From positions 1-31,584 of the IMG/VR virus record IMGVR_UViG_3300031643_000006: a DNA stretch of 31,584 nt. One strand, 5' to 3'. Under the pieces are notes generated by a model that made no database searches, was not told the origin of the DNA, and saw only the letters and a program-made list of their open reading frames with translations. Below, one piece after another: positions 19,868 through 27,121 of the stretch (its first letter is position 1; every line of letters starts with the position of its first letter). The stretch is from a virus. The position numbers and the translations under genes are program-made.

Positions 19868-20434
19868 ATGTCAGATGTAAACAAGGTAGCGTTGGGTAAT
19901 GGCACGTTGTATATTGACGGTGTGGATGTCGGATACCTGAAGGGTAATGTGGAGTTTACCTATGGGCGTGACATCGTGGGTTTTAAGCCTTCCAATGAAA
20001 CTGGTATTGTCAAAAACTTTGTGACCGGCGAGCACGCTTCCTTAAAAGCGTCCATTGCAGAATTGAAGGCTGCAAATCTGCGGCTTGCAATGGGTATCAA
20101 TGAGGCCGTGGGTTCAAGTCAGAGCTTTCCTGATTACGAAGGTGGTCACGGTGGAGCATCTTACACGCCGGGCGATAGTGCAAGTTTTGATGTGCTTTCG
20201 CTTGGTGGTAAGAAAACGGTGGACGAGGTATCGGTACGATTTCAGCACGAACGTCCTGACGGCAAAGATGTTATAGTTGTGCTTTACAAGTGTGTGGCTA
20301 ATCCGGAAATCACAATTCCTTTCGATGAAGAAAATGTGATTTTGCACGACATCATATTTGATGCTTTAGTTGACAGCGACAGGACGGCTGGGGACCAGAT
20401 AGGCTTTATCGCCGACCAGGTGCAAGGTAGCTGA
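19868..20434 (+). CDS. Tail tube protein 1
   Basis: The 188-residue protein starts at ATG 19868 behind a strong AAAGGAG; an earlier in-frame ATG at 19808 lies inside the terminator hairpin and is discounted. It begins MSDVNKVALGNGTLYIDGVD, continues VGYLKGNVEFTYGRDIVGFK, and ends with ITIPFDEENVILHDIIFDAL and RTAGDQIGFIADQ. The pattern G-x-G-x-x-Y-x-D-G-V-x-V-G-Y-L, S-L-K-A-S-I-A-E and A-G-D-Q-I-G is a recognised phage tail tube type. The strong ribosome binding site fits a highly abundant protein that stacks in rings around the tape measure. The next gene is its paralogue. Confidence 0.78.
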   Translation: MSDVNKVALGNGTLYIDGVDVGYLKGNVEFTYGRDIVGFKPSNETGIVKNFVTGEHASLKASIAELKAANLRLAMGINEAVGSSQSFPDYEGGHGGASYTPGDSASFDVLSLGGKKTVDEVSVRFQHERPDGKDVIVVLYKCVANPEITIPFDEENVILHDIIFDALVDSDRTAGDQIGFIADQVQGS

Positions 20435-20441
20435 TTGAGCT

Positions 20442-20987
20442 ATGGCGGATACTGACAATGTAGTGCTGGGTTCGGGTGATTTGTATCTGAATGGTGTAAA
20501 CGTTGGATACTTGGCGGGCGAGGTGCAACTAAATTATCAGCGTAAGGCGTTGACGTTTAGTCCGTCCGGTTCGTCAAGTACGAACCTTATCAGTATAAGC
20601 GTGGCTACGTTGAGAGCGTCTTTTGCAGAGTTTAGCTGTGAAAACTTGAGGCTTGCTTTAGGGATAGGCGGTTCAATCGACAGCAGTGCTGGTTCGTTGA
20701 GCTATGACCCATCGAATTATTCGTTTCCTACGAATTCGACGAGTTGGGAGGGCTTGACGATTGGCAGAGAGTCTTTGAGCAACAGCACGATTGCTTTGCG
20801 GTTTGAGCATACGAAGTTGGACGGTAAAAAGATTGTGCTTATTTTATATACGGCCGTGGCTTTGAGCGATTTAAGGCTACCGTTTTCCGGCGATAAAATA
20901 ACGATATATGATGTTGGATTTATGGGTGTGCCAAATGAAGATAGACCGGCCGGGGACCAGGTAGGAATTATTTTTGAAGAGGTTTAA
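20442..20987 (+). CDS. Tail tube protein 2 (tandem paralogue)
   Basis: The 181-residue protein shares its full layout with the preceding one: VVLGSGDLYLNGVNVGYLAG (compare VALGNGTLYIDGVDVGYLKG), TLRASFAEFSCENLRLALGI (compare SLKASIAELKAANLRLAMGI), ALRFEHTKLDGKKIVLILYT (compare VRFQHERPDGKDVIVVLY) and RPAGDQVGIIF (compare RTAGDQIGFI). The two are clearly diverged tandem duplicates, yet both are full-length and intact. The gene begins seven bases after the first, without a strong ribosome binding site of its own. It may form a minor tube ring, a tail-end adaptor or a mixed tube. Confidence 0.78.
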   Translation: MADTDNVVLGSGDLYLNGVNVGYLAGEVQLNYQRKALTFSPSGSSSTNLISISVATLRASFAEFSCENLRLALGIGGSIDSSAGSLSYDPSNYSFPTNSTSWEGLTIGRESLSNSTIALRFEHTKLDGKKIVLILYTAVALSDLRLPFSGDKITIYDVGFMGVPNEDRPAGDQVGIIFEEV

Positions 20988-20989
20988 GA

Positions 20990-21364
20990 ATGGCAGAAAG
21001 AAAGGTAAATACTGCAAGAGATTATCGCATCAAAAAGGTAGATTTGGGCGGTGGTTTCGTTATTGGGATGAAGTGCAGGATTGTCGGCTTGCAATATCTG
21101 GAAGATGTATATGATAAGCCGATAGCGGAGATAAACTTTGGCTCCGGCAGAGTGAAAGACCTTGTGCGCTTGTTTACAGCATTGGCTTTGAGCACCTATC
21201 CCGATATGCCGGTCGATGATATTAAGAAGAAAATCGGTCAATTGGATATTGGTCAATTAGACAAAGTTATTAGCGAGTCGCCTGACATATTCGGGGTGCA
21301 GGTAAAAAACTCGAAAAAGCCGTCCAAAGAACAACAGGTAAAGGGCAATCTGACGGAGAGCTAA
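20990..21364 (+). CDS. Tail assembly chaperone (G-like)
   Basis: The 124-residue product begins MAERKVNTARDYRIKKVDLG. It lies between the tail tube and tape measure genes, the fixed position of the lambda G chaperone. It contains GLQYLEDVYDKPIAEINFGS, VKDLVRLFTALALSTYPDMP and DIGQLDKVISESPDIFGVQV. It binds the tape measure protein and recruits tube subunits before being released. A slippery heptamer near its end (21304) permits a -1 frameshift into the downstream frame to make the longer GT form. Confidence 0.82.
   Translation: MAERKVNTARDYRIKKVDLGGGFVIGMKCRIVGLQYLEDVYDKPIAEINFGSGRVKDLVRLFTALALSTYPDMPVDDIKKKIGQLDIGQLDKVISESPDIFGVQVKNSKKPSKEQQVKGNLTES
21304..21310 (+). promoter_or_regulatory. 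-1 ribosomal frameshift site (A AAA AAC)
   Basis: In the G frame the codons read GTA AAA AAC, so the bases form the canonical X XXY YYZ heptamer A AAA AAC. Slipping back one base here continues without a stop as LEKAVQRTTGKGQSDGELTD, then WAAIYFELSKEFGWTSDVIE, into the downstream T-like frame. The second tract, GAAAAAG at 21313-21319, is a weaker alternative. Confidence 0.75.
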
Positions 21365-21708
21365 CCGATTGGGCGGCGATTTACTTTGAGCTATCAAAGG
21401 AATTTGGATGGACATCAGATGTGATAGAAAGACTTACGTTGCAGCAGTTGGTGCATTATTTAGACAAGCTGCACGAATACAGAGAAAATATAAAACCTGC
21501 TGATTTGGAATTGGAGCAGATTAGACGGGCATTATTTACATTTTTCAGCATAAACGAAAAAGATGATAAAAAGATTGATGAGCAAATAGAAAAAAGCGGG
21601 TTTCCCAAAATGAGAGTATCTCAAAAAGCAATGGAAGCGTGGGAGCAGGCAGGGATGCCGAACCCGCAAAAATTCTTTGCGCAATACAGAGGTAAACATA
21701 ATGGCTAA
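21310..21708 (+). CDS. Tail assembly chaperone, T part (expressed as G-T frameshift fusion)
   Basis: This frame is continuous from the slippery site to TAA at 21708 and adds about 132 residues to the first 107 of G, giving a G-T fusion of about 239 residues. The block LTDWAAIYFELSKEFGWTSD just before the internal ATG-less region is a conserved start of T-like extensions. A protein starting at GTG 21421 would lack it, which supports frameshifting over independent translation. The C-terminal part (MRVSQKAMEAWEQAGMPNPQ) is typical. It overlaps the tape measure start by eight bases. In lambda, the ratio of G to GT is essential for tail assembly; the same is assumed here. Confidence 0.8.
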   Translation, partial: LEKAVQRTTGKGQSDGELTDWAAIYFELSKEFGWTSDVIERLTLQQLVHYLDKLHEYRENIKPADLELEQIRRALFTFFSINEKDDKKIDEQIEKSGFPKMRVSQKAMEAWEQAGMPNPQKFFAQYRGKHNG

Positions 21709-24325
21709 TCTTGGTGAACTTACGGTTTATCTGCGGGCGGATATGAGGGACTTCTCTACGAAGCTCCAGAAGGCCACTAAGAACCTTAAAAAGTTTACAA
21801 TCAAGACAAAGGGATTGCTGCGTGCAAACGCTGCTGCTTTTAAGAGTCTTGGCAGGGCAGTTCAGAGAATAGGCAGCACTATCGGCAAATGGGTTAAGCG
21901 TATGAGTATAGCTCTTGTAGCGGCTATATCCTTATCGATTAAAGCATTCGCTGATTTTGAGGAGCAAATAGCTAACGTTAGCACGATGCTCGATGACAGT
22001 ACGATGAGATATATGCCTAAATATGCAAAGCAATTAAAGAATATGGCGGTCAAGTTTGGAGAAAGCACAAAGACATTATCGAAGGGGTTGTATGATATTT
22101 TATCCGCAAGTATAGCACCTGCCAAAGCGCTAGATGTTTTGGCTGTTTCAACAATAGCAGCTAAAGCTGGTATGACCAATACGGGGATTGCTGCTGATGC
22201 GATAACTACTATATTGAATTCCTACGGCTATGCTGCTGAAGATGCGGGCAAAATATCTGATATATTTTTTGCGATAGTAAAGCGTGGAAAAACTACTTTT
22301 GCCCAATTAGCACCTGCCATCGGCAAGGTTGCATCAACGGCTGCCATTGCTAATGTTAGTTTTGAAGAACTTGGAGCAGCTATAGCTACAATGACACGGG
22401 CAGGTCTGCAAACAGACGTTACTATGACATCCATACGTGGCATAATGCTTGCCTTTCTGAAACCAAGCAAGGAAGCCATAGAGATGGCAAAACAGTTTGG
22501 TTTTGAACTCAATACTACAACGTTGAAAGCCATAGGGTTGACAGGTGTCTTGAAAAAATTAAAGGGAGCAACAGCAGAGCAATTAGCTGCAATAATCCCG
22601 AATGTGCGGGGTATGGCTGGTTTTGCGGCGGCACTAAAGCAAGCCGAAGGTATGGCGAGTGATTTAGATTTGATGCTTCATTCTACTGGATTGACGCAGA
22701 AAGCCTTTGCGAAGATGACAGACACTTTAGCCTTTCAACTGAAAAGATTATGGCAGGCTATAAAAATCATCTCCGTAGGTGTCGGAGAAAGATTCAAGAA
22801 AAGTATTATTGACTTGACGACTTCCATAATAAAAAACCGCTATGTGATTGAGGACTGGGCGGTTGCTTTTGCCGACAGGATTGTTTTTGTCAGGGATGTT
22901 ATGTGGAATTTTCTACGATTGATGAAGGTGGACTGGAAAGCAGGGACTGGAGTGGCATTGAATACTGTATTAGAACTCTTCGTCGGCTTCGGGAAATCAT
23001 TATCTGTGATTATGAAAAATGCTGCTATTGATGCAGCAAATGCCTTTACACAAAACTTTGGTGAAAGTTTGGGCAGGTGGTTAATTGACGTAGGAGGGCC
23101 AAAAGGTGTTTTGGGTAAATTATCCCTGCTCTCTCCCGTCATAGCAGCAGGGAGGATAGCAATAATGGAAGCGGGGGCCGGGTTAATGGAGAAGGCGGCA
23201 AAGCCTTCTCCCCCGTCCAAAATGAAAGCAGAACTAAAAGCCGTTGCTGATGCTACAATTTCTAATATAAAACGAATTAGCAAAGCTGCCGAGGAAGCTA
23301 CTGGAATTGACGTTTTAACGGGTCCGCTAAACAAACTCCAATTAAAGGATGCACAAAGACAAATACAGACTTGGTGGCGGAATGTAAGAGAATTTGTTCA
23401 GCCGACTATTGATGCGGTTATAGAACTCAAAAATCAAATGTTGCTTGTATTGGGATTTGGCAGGAAAGTCAGCAAACCGGAACCACTACCGAGAACGCCA
23501 GCAAAGGGCTTAAGGGGAAGTGCCAACAGAGAATTAAGTGAGGCAGAAAAAACAATTAGACAAATAACAGAAGCAATAGATGAAGAATTATTGATAACCG
23601 GCAGACTTAATGAAACCAGGGAGCGCTCGAGGGACTTGGTGAGGTTGCAGATAGCAGCGGAGAAGGCTTTTGGTGCTGAAAGCAAAAAGACAGCAAAGAT
23701 AATGGATGAGTACCGAAAAAAACTTAAGAGACTGGAACTTATGCAAGATTTAGCTGATATGGCGGAGAGGATGGGCGATTCTTTCGCTAATGCTTTTGAG
23801 GATATGGTATTTGAGGCTAAAAAATTCGGGGATGTGATGACAGCCCTTTTGAGAGATATTGCACGTGAGATAATGAGAACGTTTGTTACACAACCTTTAG
23901 CACGGGGTATAGCAGGATATATCGGCGGGATGTTTGGAGGCGCTCCAGGTCAAAACATTAAGACTACTCCGGCAGGCGATGTAAATCCGAGAATGGCTAA
24001 TGTCGCTCATAGCGGTGGTATTGTTGGAGCGGGAATGGCACAGAGAAAAGTGCCGGAAATGGTTTTTTCAAAAGCACCGCGACTGCACGCCGGATTACAA
24101 CCTGATGAGTTTCCGGCCATATTGCAGAGGGGCGAGACGGTTATATCTAAAAATGATATTGCAACTCAAGAACCGCCAAAAATAATTATTAACAATAATA
24201 CCGGACAATCAATGGAGCAGGAAAGAGCACCTGAATTTGATGGCGAAAAGTGGGTTGTTAGTATCGTTGCAAAGAATATAAATCAATATGGTTTACTAAG
24301 AAATTTAGTACAGGGAGTAAGATAA
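21701..24325 (+). CDS. Tape measure protein
   Basis: The 874-residue protein starts at ATG 21701 (MANLGELTVYLRADMRDFST), with AGAGG upstream. The first 320 residues contain the conserved TP901-type block: DFEEQIANVSTMLDD, GLYDILSASIAPAKALDVLA, AAKAGMTNTGIAADAITTIL and GKVASTAAIANVSFEELGAA. Hydrophobic and helical segments fill the middle. The C-terminus has SGGIVGAGMAQRKVP, then EFPAILQRGETVI, a motif common at tape measure ends. It sets tail length and is ejected with the DNA. At about 0.15 nm per residue the tail would be near 130 nm, similar to lambda. It also probably contributes membrane-passing segments during infection. Confidence 0.93.
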   Translation: MANLGELTVYLRADMRDFSTKLQKATKNLKKFTIKTKGLLRANAAAFKSLGRAVQRIGSTIGKWVKRMSIALVAAISLSIKAFADFEEQIANVSTMLDDSTMRYMPKYAKQLKNMAVKFGESTKTLSKGLYDILSASIAPAKALDVLAVSTIAAKAGMTNTGIAADAITTILNSYGYAAEDAGKISDIFFAIVKRGKTTFAQLAPAIGKVASTAAIANVSFEELGAAIATMTRAGLQTDVTMTSIRGIMLAFLKPSKEAIEMAKQFGFELNTTTLKAIGLTGVLKKLKGATAEQLAAIIPNVRGMAGFAAALKQAEGMASDLDLMLHSTGLTQKAFAKMTDTLAFQLKRLWQAIKIISVGVGERFKKSIIDLTTSIIKNRYVIEDWAVAFADRIVFVRDVMWNFLRLMKVDWKAGTGVALNTVLELFVGFGKSLSVIMKNAAIDAANAFTQNFGESLGRWLIDVGGPKGVLGKLSLLSPVIAAGRIAIMEAGAGLMEKAAKPSPPSKMKAELKAVADATISNIKRISKAAEEATGIDVLTGPLNKLQLKDAQRQIQTWWRNVREFVQPTIDAVIELKNQMLLVLGFGRKVSKPEPLPRTPAKGLRGSANRELSEAEKTIRQITEAIDEELLITGRLNETRERSRDLVRLQIAAEKAFGAESKKTAKIMDEYRKKLKRLELMQDLADMAERMGDSFANAFEDMVFEAKKFGDVMTALLRDIAREIMRTFVTQPLARGIAGYIGGMFGGAPGQNIKTTPAGDVNPRMANVAHSGGIVGAGMAQRKVPEMVFSKAPRLHAGLQPDEFPAILQRGETVISKNDIATQEPPKIIINNNTGQSMEQERAPEFDGEKWVVSIVAKNINQYGLLRNLVQGVR

Positions 24326-24326
24326 A

Positions 24327-24707
24327 TTGACAGCTTTCCCGACATTAACGCAAGGGCCGAATGTTTCAGATTTTGAGCAAGAGACAGTCGTTGACCCGAC
24401 GTTGCGAAGCCAGTTTGAGAACGGTTACCAGTTGACTCGTAATCGTTTCACGGTTGTGCCAAAAAAGTGGCAATTGGTATTTGAGTATTTGACTGATACG
24501 GATAAATCTACGCTGGAAACATTTGAAGAAACTACGGCCGGTTTTGGCGGGGCGAGCTTTGATTGGGAAAATACCGAGGATGGGACGACTTATGATGTCA
24601 GATTCGCTGAGCCTATCAAGTGGAAGTTTAATCCACTGGATGCGAGAGTTCCTTTGCGGAGATGGAGAGCAGAATTGACCCTTGTTGAGGCCAATCCGAC
24701 AAGCTGA
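24327..24707 (+). CDS. Minor tail protein (gpM-like)
   Basis: The 126-residue protein starts at TTG, one base after the tape measure stop region. It begins MTAFPTLTQGPNVSDFEQET and has LTRNRFTVVPKKWQLVFEYL, LETFEETTAGFGGASFDWEN and DVRFAEPIKWKFNPLDARVP. The pattern F-x-x-x-P-x-x-W-x-L-x-F, F-D-W-x-x-P/T-x-D-G-x-x-Y-x-V-R-F-x-x-P matches small tail-tip proteins encoded after the tape measure in lambda-like phages. They attach the distal tail tube to the tip. A gap of 109 bases follows, containing only weak hairpins and the next ribosome binding site. Confidence 0.75.
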   Translation: MTAFPTLTQGPNVSDFEQETVVDPTLRSQFENGYQLTRNRFTVVPKKWQLVFEYLTDTDKSTLETFEETTAGFGGASFDWENTEDGTTYDVRFAEPIKWKFNPLDARVPLRRWRAELTLVEANPTS

Positions 24708-24816
24708 TTATAAAACTTGAAAACATTGATACTTTACTACCTAAATTTATTTTTAGGGGCTTACAGGGCAAACCAGACCCTTATCTATTTTAACAGATAC
24801 TAAGAAAGGAACTATT

Positions 24817-25224
24817 ATGACTGGTTCGTTAGCACTTTATGCGGAGAACAAAATCTTGGAACATATTGTTGGTAAGACATCTTTTACGATGCCAGCAACT
24901 GTATATGTTGCATTGTTTACGGTTGCTCCAACGGGCGAGGATGGCACTGGTGGCACAGAGGCCAGCGCAGGTAACTATGTGCGAAAATCTACAGCAGGTG
25001 CAGATTGGGGAGCGGCTGCTGCTGGTGCAATTACCAATGCGGAGGACATCACGTTCGTTGTGGCTTCAGGAACCAACTGGGGCACAATGAACGGCTTTGC
25101 TTTGTTTGATGCAGAGTCGGGAGGCAATATGATAGCTTGGGGCGAGATAACTGTGCCAAAGACTGTTGATATTGGTGATACAGCCAAGTTTGAAGCAGGC
25201 GACTTAGATATTAGTATAGATTAA
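24817..25224 (+). CDS. Phage tail-associated protein of a common beta-rich family
   Basis: The 135-residue protein follows AAAGGAAC about seven bases upstream. It reads LYAENKILEHIVGKTSFTMP, ATVYVALFTVAPTGEDGTGG, NYVRKSTAGADWGAA and TNWGTMNGFALFDAESGGNM. This is the pattern (L-L-D-H-x-x-G, P-x-x-Y-V-A-L-F-T, G-x-x-Y-x-R, W-G-T-x-x-x-F-x-x-F-D-A) of a frequent small phage protein found among tail genes. Its precise role is unknown; a virion or tail-tip component is the best guess. The family is recognised by pattern only. Confidence 0.78.
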   Translation: MTGSLALYAENKILEHIVGKTSFTMPATVYVALFTVAPTGEDGTGGTEASAGNYVRKSTAGADWGAAAAGAITNAEDITFVVASGTNWGTMNGFALFDAESGGNMIAWGEITVPKTVDIGDTAKFEAGDLDISID

Positions 25225-25239
25225 ACCAAAGGTGCTGTT

Positions 25240-26715
25240 GTGGCGACCAAGCGTGAATGGTATATAGCTGGTGATGATGCAGAGGAAGATATATATGGCG
25301 GCCATTGGACTGCCCAGACTTTCACGATAGGCACTACGGGAGTCAACCAAGCCTTCAACATCACTTCTATAAAGATATTTGGGGATAGGACTCATCCGGA
25401 TGTAACACCATCAAATATGTACGCTGCGATAAAGGCTGTTGATGGGGATGGGAAACCAACGGGCAATGATTTGTCTACTGGTGTAATAAGTGCAAATGCC
25501 TGGCAGACAATTCCGGTATGGCACACAATCAATATGAGCGAGTGTGAGTTAGCTGCTGGAACTCAATATGCTCTTATTTTGAAATCTCCATCCAGTGATT
25601 CTTATAATTGTAACGCTTGGCGGTTCGATACGTCTGCAGGCAGTTATGCTGGCGGTAGTAGGCTTTGGTCTAATACCAGCGGAGCAATTTGGGAGATTAA
25701 GTCTGGTGATGATATGTTGTTCGAGATTTGGGGCGAGCCTGTTCCGAAATCATTAGCTGGCGAGATTATTATAGGTAGCACTACTGCCGGTGCATTAAAA
25801 CTTATTAAGACGCTGGTCGGAGAAATTATTGTTGCTGCCGCAACCAGTGGTGGTTTAAGTGTGAATACTCCTTCCTCAGGCTTATCAGCAAATATCATAT
25901 TGGAGAAAAATAAGTTACAAAGCAAGGCGGCGTGGCTGATATTGTTGGAGATAACCTTGAATGACAGTGGCAGCACGGTGCTGCGTTTTGTTAGGAATTT
26001 TGAGGATGTAATTTTCGGGGGCGAAACCTATACGGCGTTTTCATTTGAGATTGAGCCAACAGTGCTGGAAAGCAAGGGCCAGATTCCTACAGTTACGCTT
26101 CGAGTTAATAATATAACGCGTTTAATGGAATCTTATTTGCAGGATTTAGACGGGGCGATTGGTTCAGAAGTTAAAATTACTGTGGTTAATTCTGATTATT
26201 TGACGGGGGACTACAGTGAACTTGAACTGACTTATGATGTATTGGCTTGCGAGAGCACTGCTCAATGGGTGGTGTTTACTTTAGGCGCACCGAGTCCATT
26301 GAGGCAACGGTTTCCGCTGGAAAAGTATTTGGCGTTGCATTGTCATTGGCGTTTTGAAAGTGTTGAGTGTGGTTATGATAATCAAAAATCCATTGAAGGA
26401 ATAACGCTGCCAAGCGGTTCAGAGGTTTCGGTAGAAATAACAGGACATCCATTTTCTACGGACGACAGCGTTAAATTTGCCGATGTTGGCGGAACTACCA
26501 AACTAAACGATTATATCTTTACCATAACAAAGACCGATGCTGATAATTTTACTTTGAATAATACAGATGGTGATGATTTTACGGCGTGGACTTCCGAGGG
26601 GACCGCCGGTTTTGCAACTTGCAAGCGGACTTTAGCAGATTGCCGGATTCGAGAAAACGCTACGAGATTCGGAGGGTTTCCTGGTATGCGCTCGGGAGGT
26701 GTTAGAATTGCGTAA
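25240..26715 (+). CDS. Minor tail protein L-like, fused to an N-terminal beta-sandwich
   Basis: The 491-residue protein starts at GTG. Residues about 1-165 form a beta-rich domain (WTAQTFTIGTTGVNQAF, MYAAIKAVDGDGKPTGNDLS, YALILKSPSSDSYNC) resembling carbohydrate-binding or choice-of-anchor beta-sandwiches. A repeated linker follows (LAGEIIIGSTTAGAL, LVGEIIVAAATSGGL). Residues about 225-491 are gpL-like, with Cys368, Cys377, Cys461 and Cys468 and the end motif CKRTLADCRIRENATRFGGF. Lambda gpL binds an iron-sulfur cluster through four such cysteines. About 75 residues between the second and third cysteines hold an inserted domain (VEITGHPFSTDDSVKFADVG, NDYIFTITKTDADNFTLNN). It connects the tail tube to the tip. 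Confidence 0.82.
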   Translation: MATKREWYIAGDDAEEDIYGGHWTAQTFTIGTTGVNQAFNITSIKIFGDRTHPDVTPSNMYAAIKAVDGDGKPTGNDLSTGVISANAWQTIPVWHTINMSECELAAGTQYALILKSPSSDSYNCNAWRFDTSAGSYAGGSRLWSNTSGAIWEIKSGDDMLFEIWGEPVPKSLAGEIIIGSTTAGALKLIKTLVGEIIVAAATSGGLSVNTPSSGLSANIILEKNKLQSKAAWLILLEITLNDSGSTVLRFVRNFEDVIFGGETYTAFSFEIEPTVLESKGQIPTVTLRVNNITRLMESYLQDLDGAIGSEVKITVVNSDYLTGDYSELELTYDVLACESTAQWVVFTLGAPSPLRQRFPLEKYLALHCHWRFESVECGYDNQKSIEGITLPSGSEVSVEITGHPFSTDDSVKFADVGGTTKLNDYIFTITKTDADNFTLNNTDGDDFTAWTSEGTAGFATCKRTLADCRIRENATRFGGFPGMRSGGVRIA

Positions 26716-27121
26716 TGTGGACTATACAGATTTGCTTGGCAAACCGTTCAGACTTGGGGGAAGAGGGCCGGATTATTACGACTGTTGGGGTTTGTGTCTT
26801 GAGATAGGCAGACGTGTCGGTATTGAATATCCAGCCGATTTTACGCCGGAAGATACCGCAGAACAGGATAAAGCCATTCGTTCAGGATTGGATAAAGATT
26901 TTATCAAGTTAGAAAAACCGGAGCCTTATTGTATAGTGACTTTCAAAGTCACACCACCTTTTGTTGACCATTGCGGGATAGTGCTGCCGGACTGTAAGCA
27001 TTTTTTACATATTATGCGGAGTCATTCGGTAGCAGTGCAACGGTTAGACCACAAAATTTTAGCGAAACGAATTGACGGTTTTTATAAATTGAGAACAGAT
27101 GCAGATAGTCAAAATCAATAA
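26708..27121 (+). CDS. NlpC/P60-like tail tip peptidase (gpK-like)
   Basis: The protein has about 137 residues. I prefer the TTG at 26708, which has GGAGG eight bases upstream; the GTG at 26699 sits on top of that site. The gpK-like NlpC/P60 core is visible: PFRLGGRGPDYYDCWGLCLE carries the catalytic Cys in DCWGL, and VDHCGIVLPDCKHFLHIM carries the catalytic His in D-H-C-G-I-V. Such domains cut murein peptides and help the tail pass the cell wall. It lacks the additional N-terminal JAB/Mov34 domain of lambda gpK, and is therefore the short version. It overlaps the gpL-like and J-like genes on either side. Confidence 0.82.
   Translation: MRNVDYTDLLGKPFRLGGRGPDYYDCWGLCLEIGRRVGIEYPADFTPEDTAEQDKAIRSGLDKDFIKLEKPEPYCIVTFKVTPPFVDHCGIVLPDCKHFLHIMRSHSVAVQRLDHKILAKRIDGFYKLRTDADSQNQ

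Noticed and set aside
24708-24816. Possible terminator after the gpM-like gene (CCTAAA...TTTAGG)
   Set aside because: The stem is only six weak base pairs and no T-run follows the right arm.
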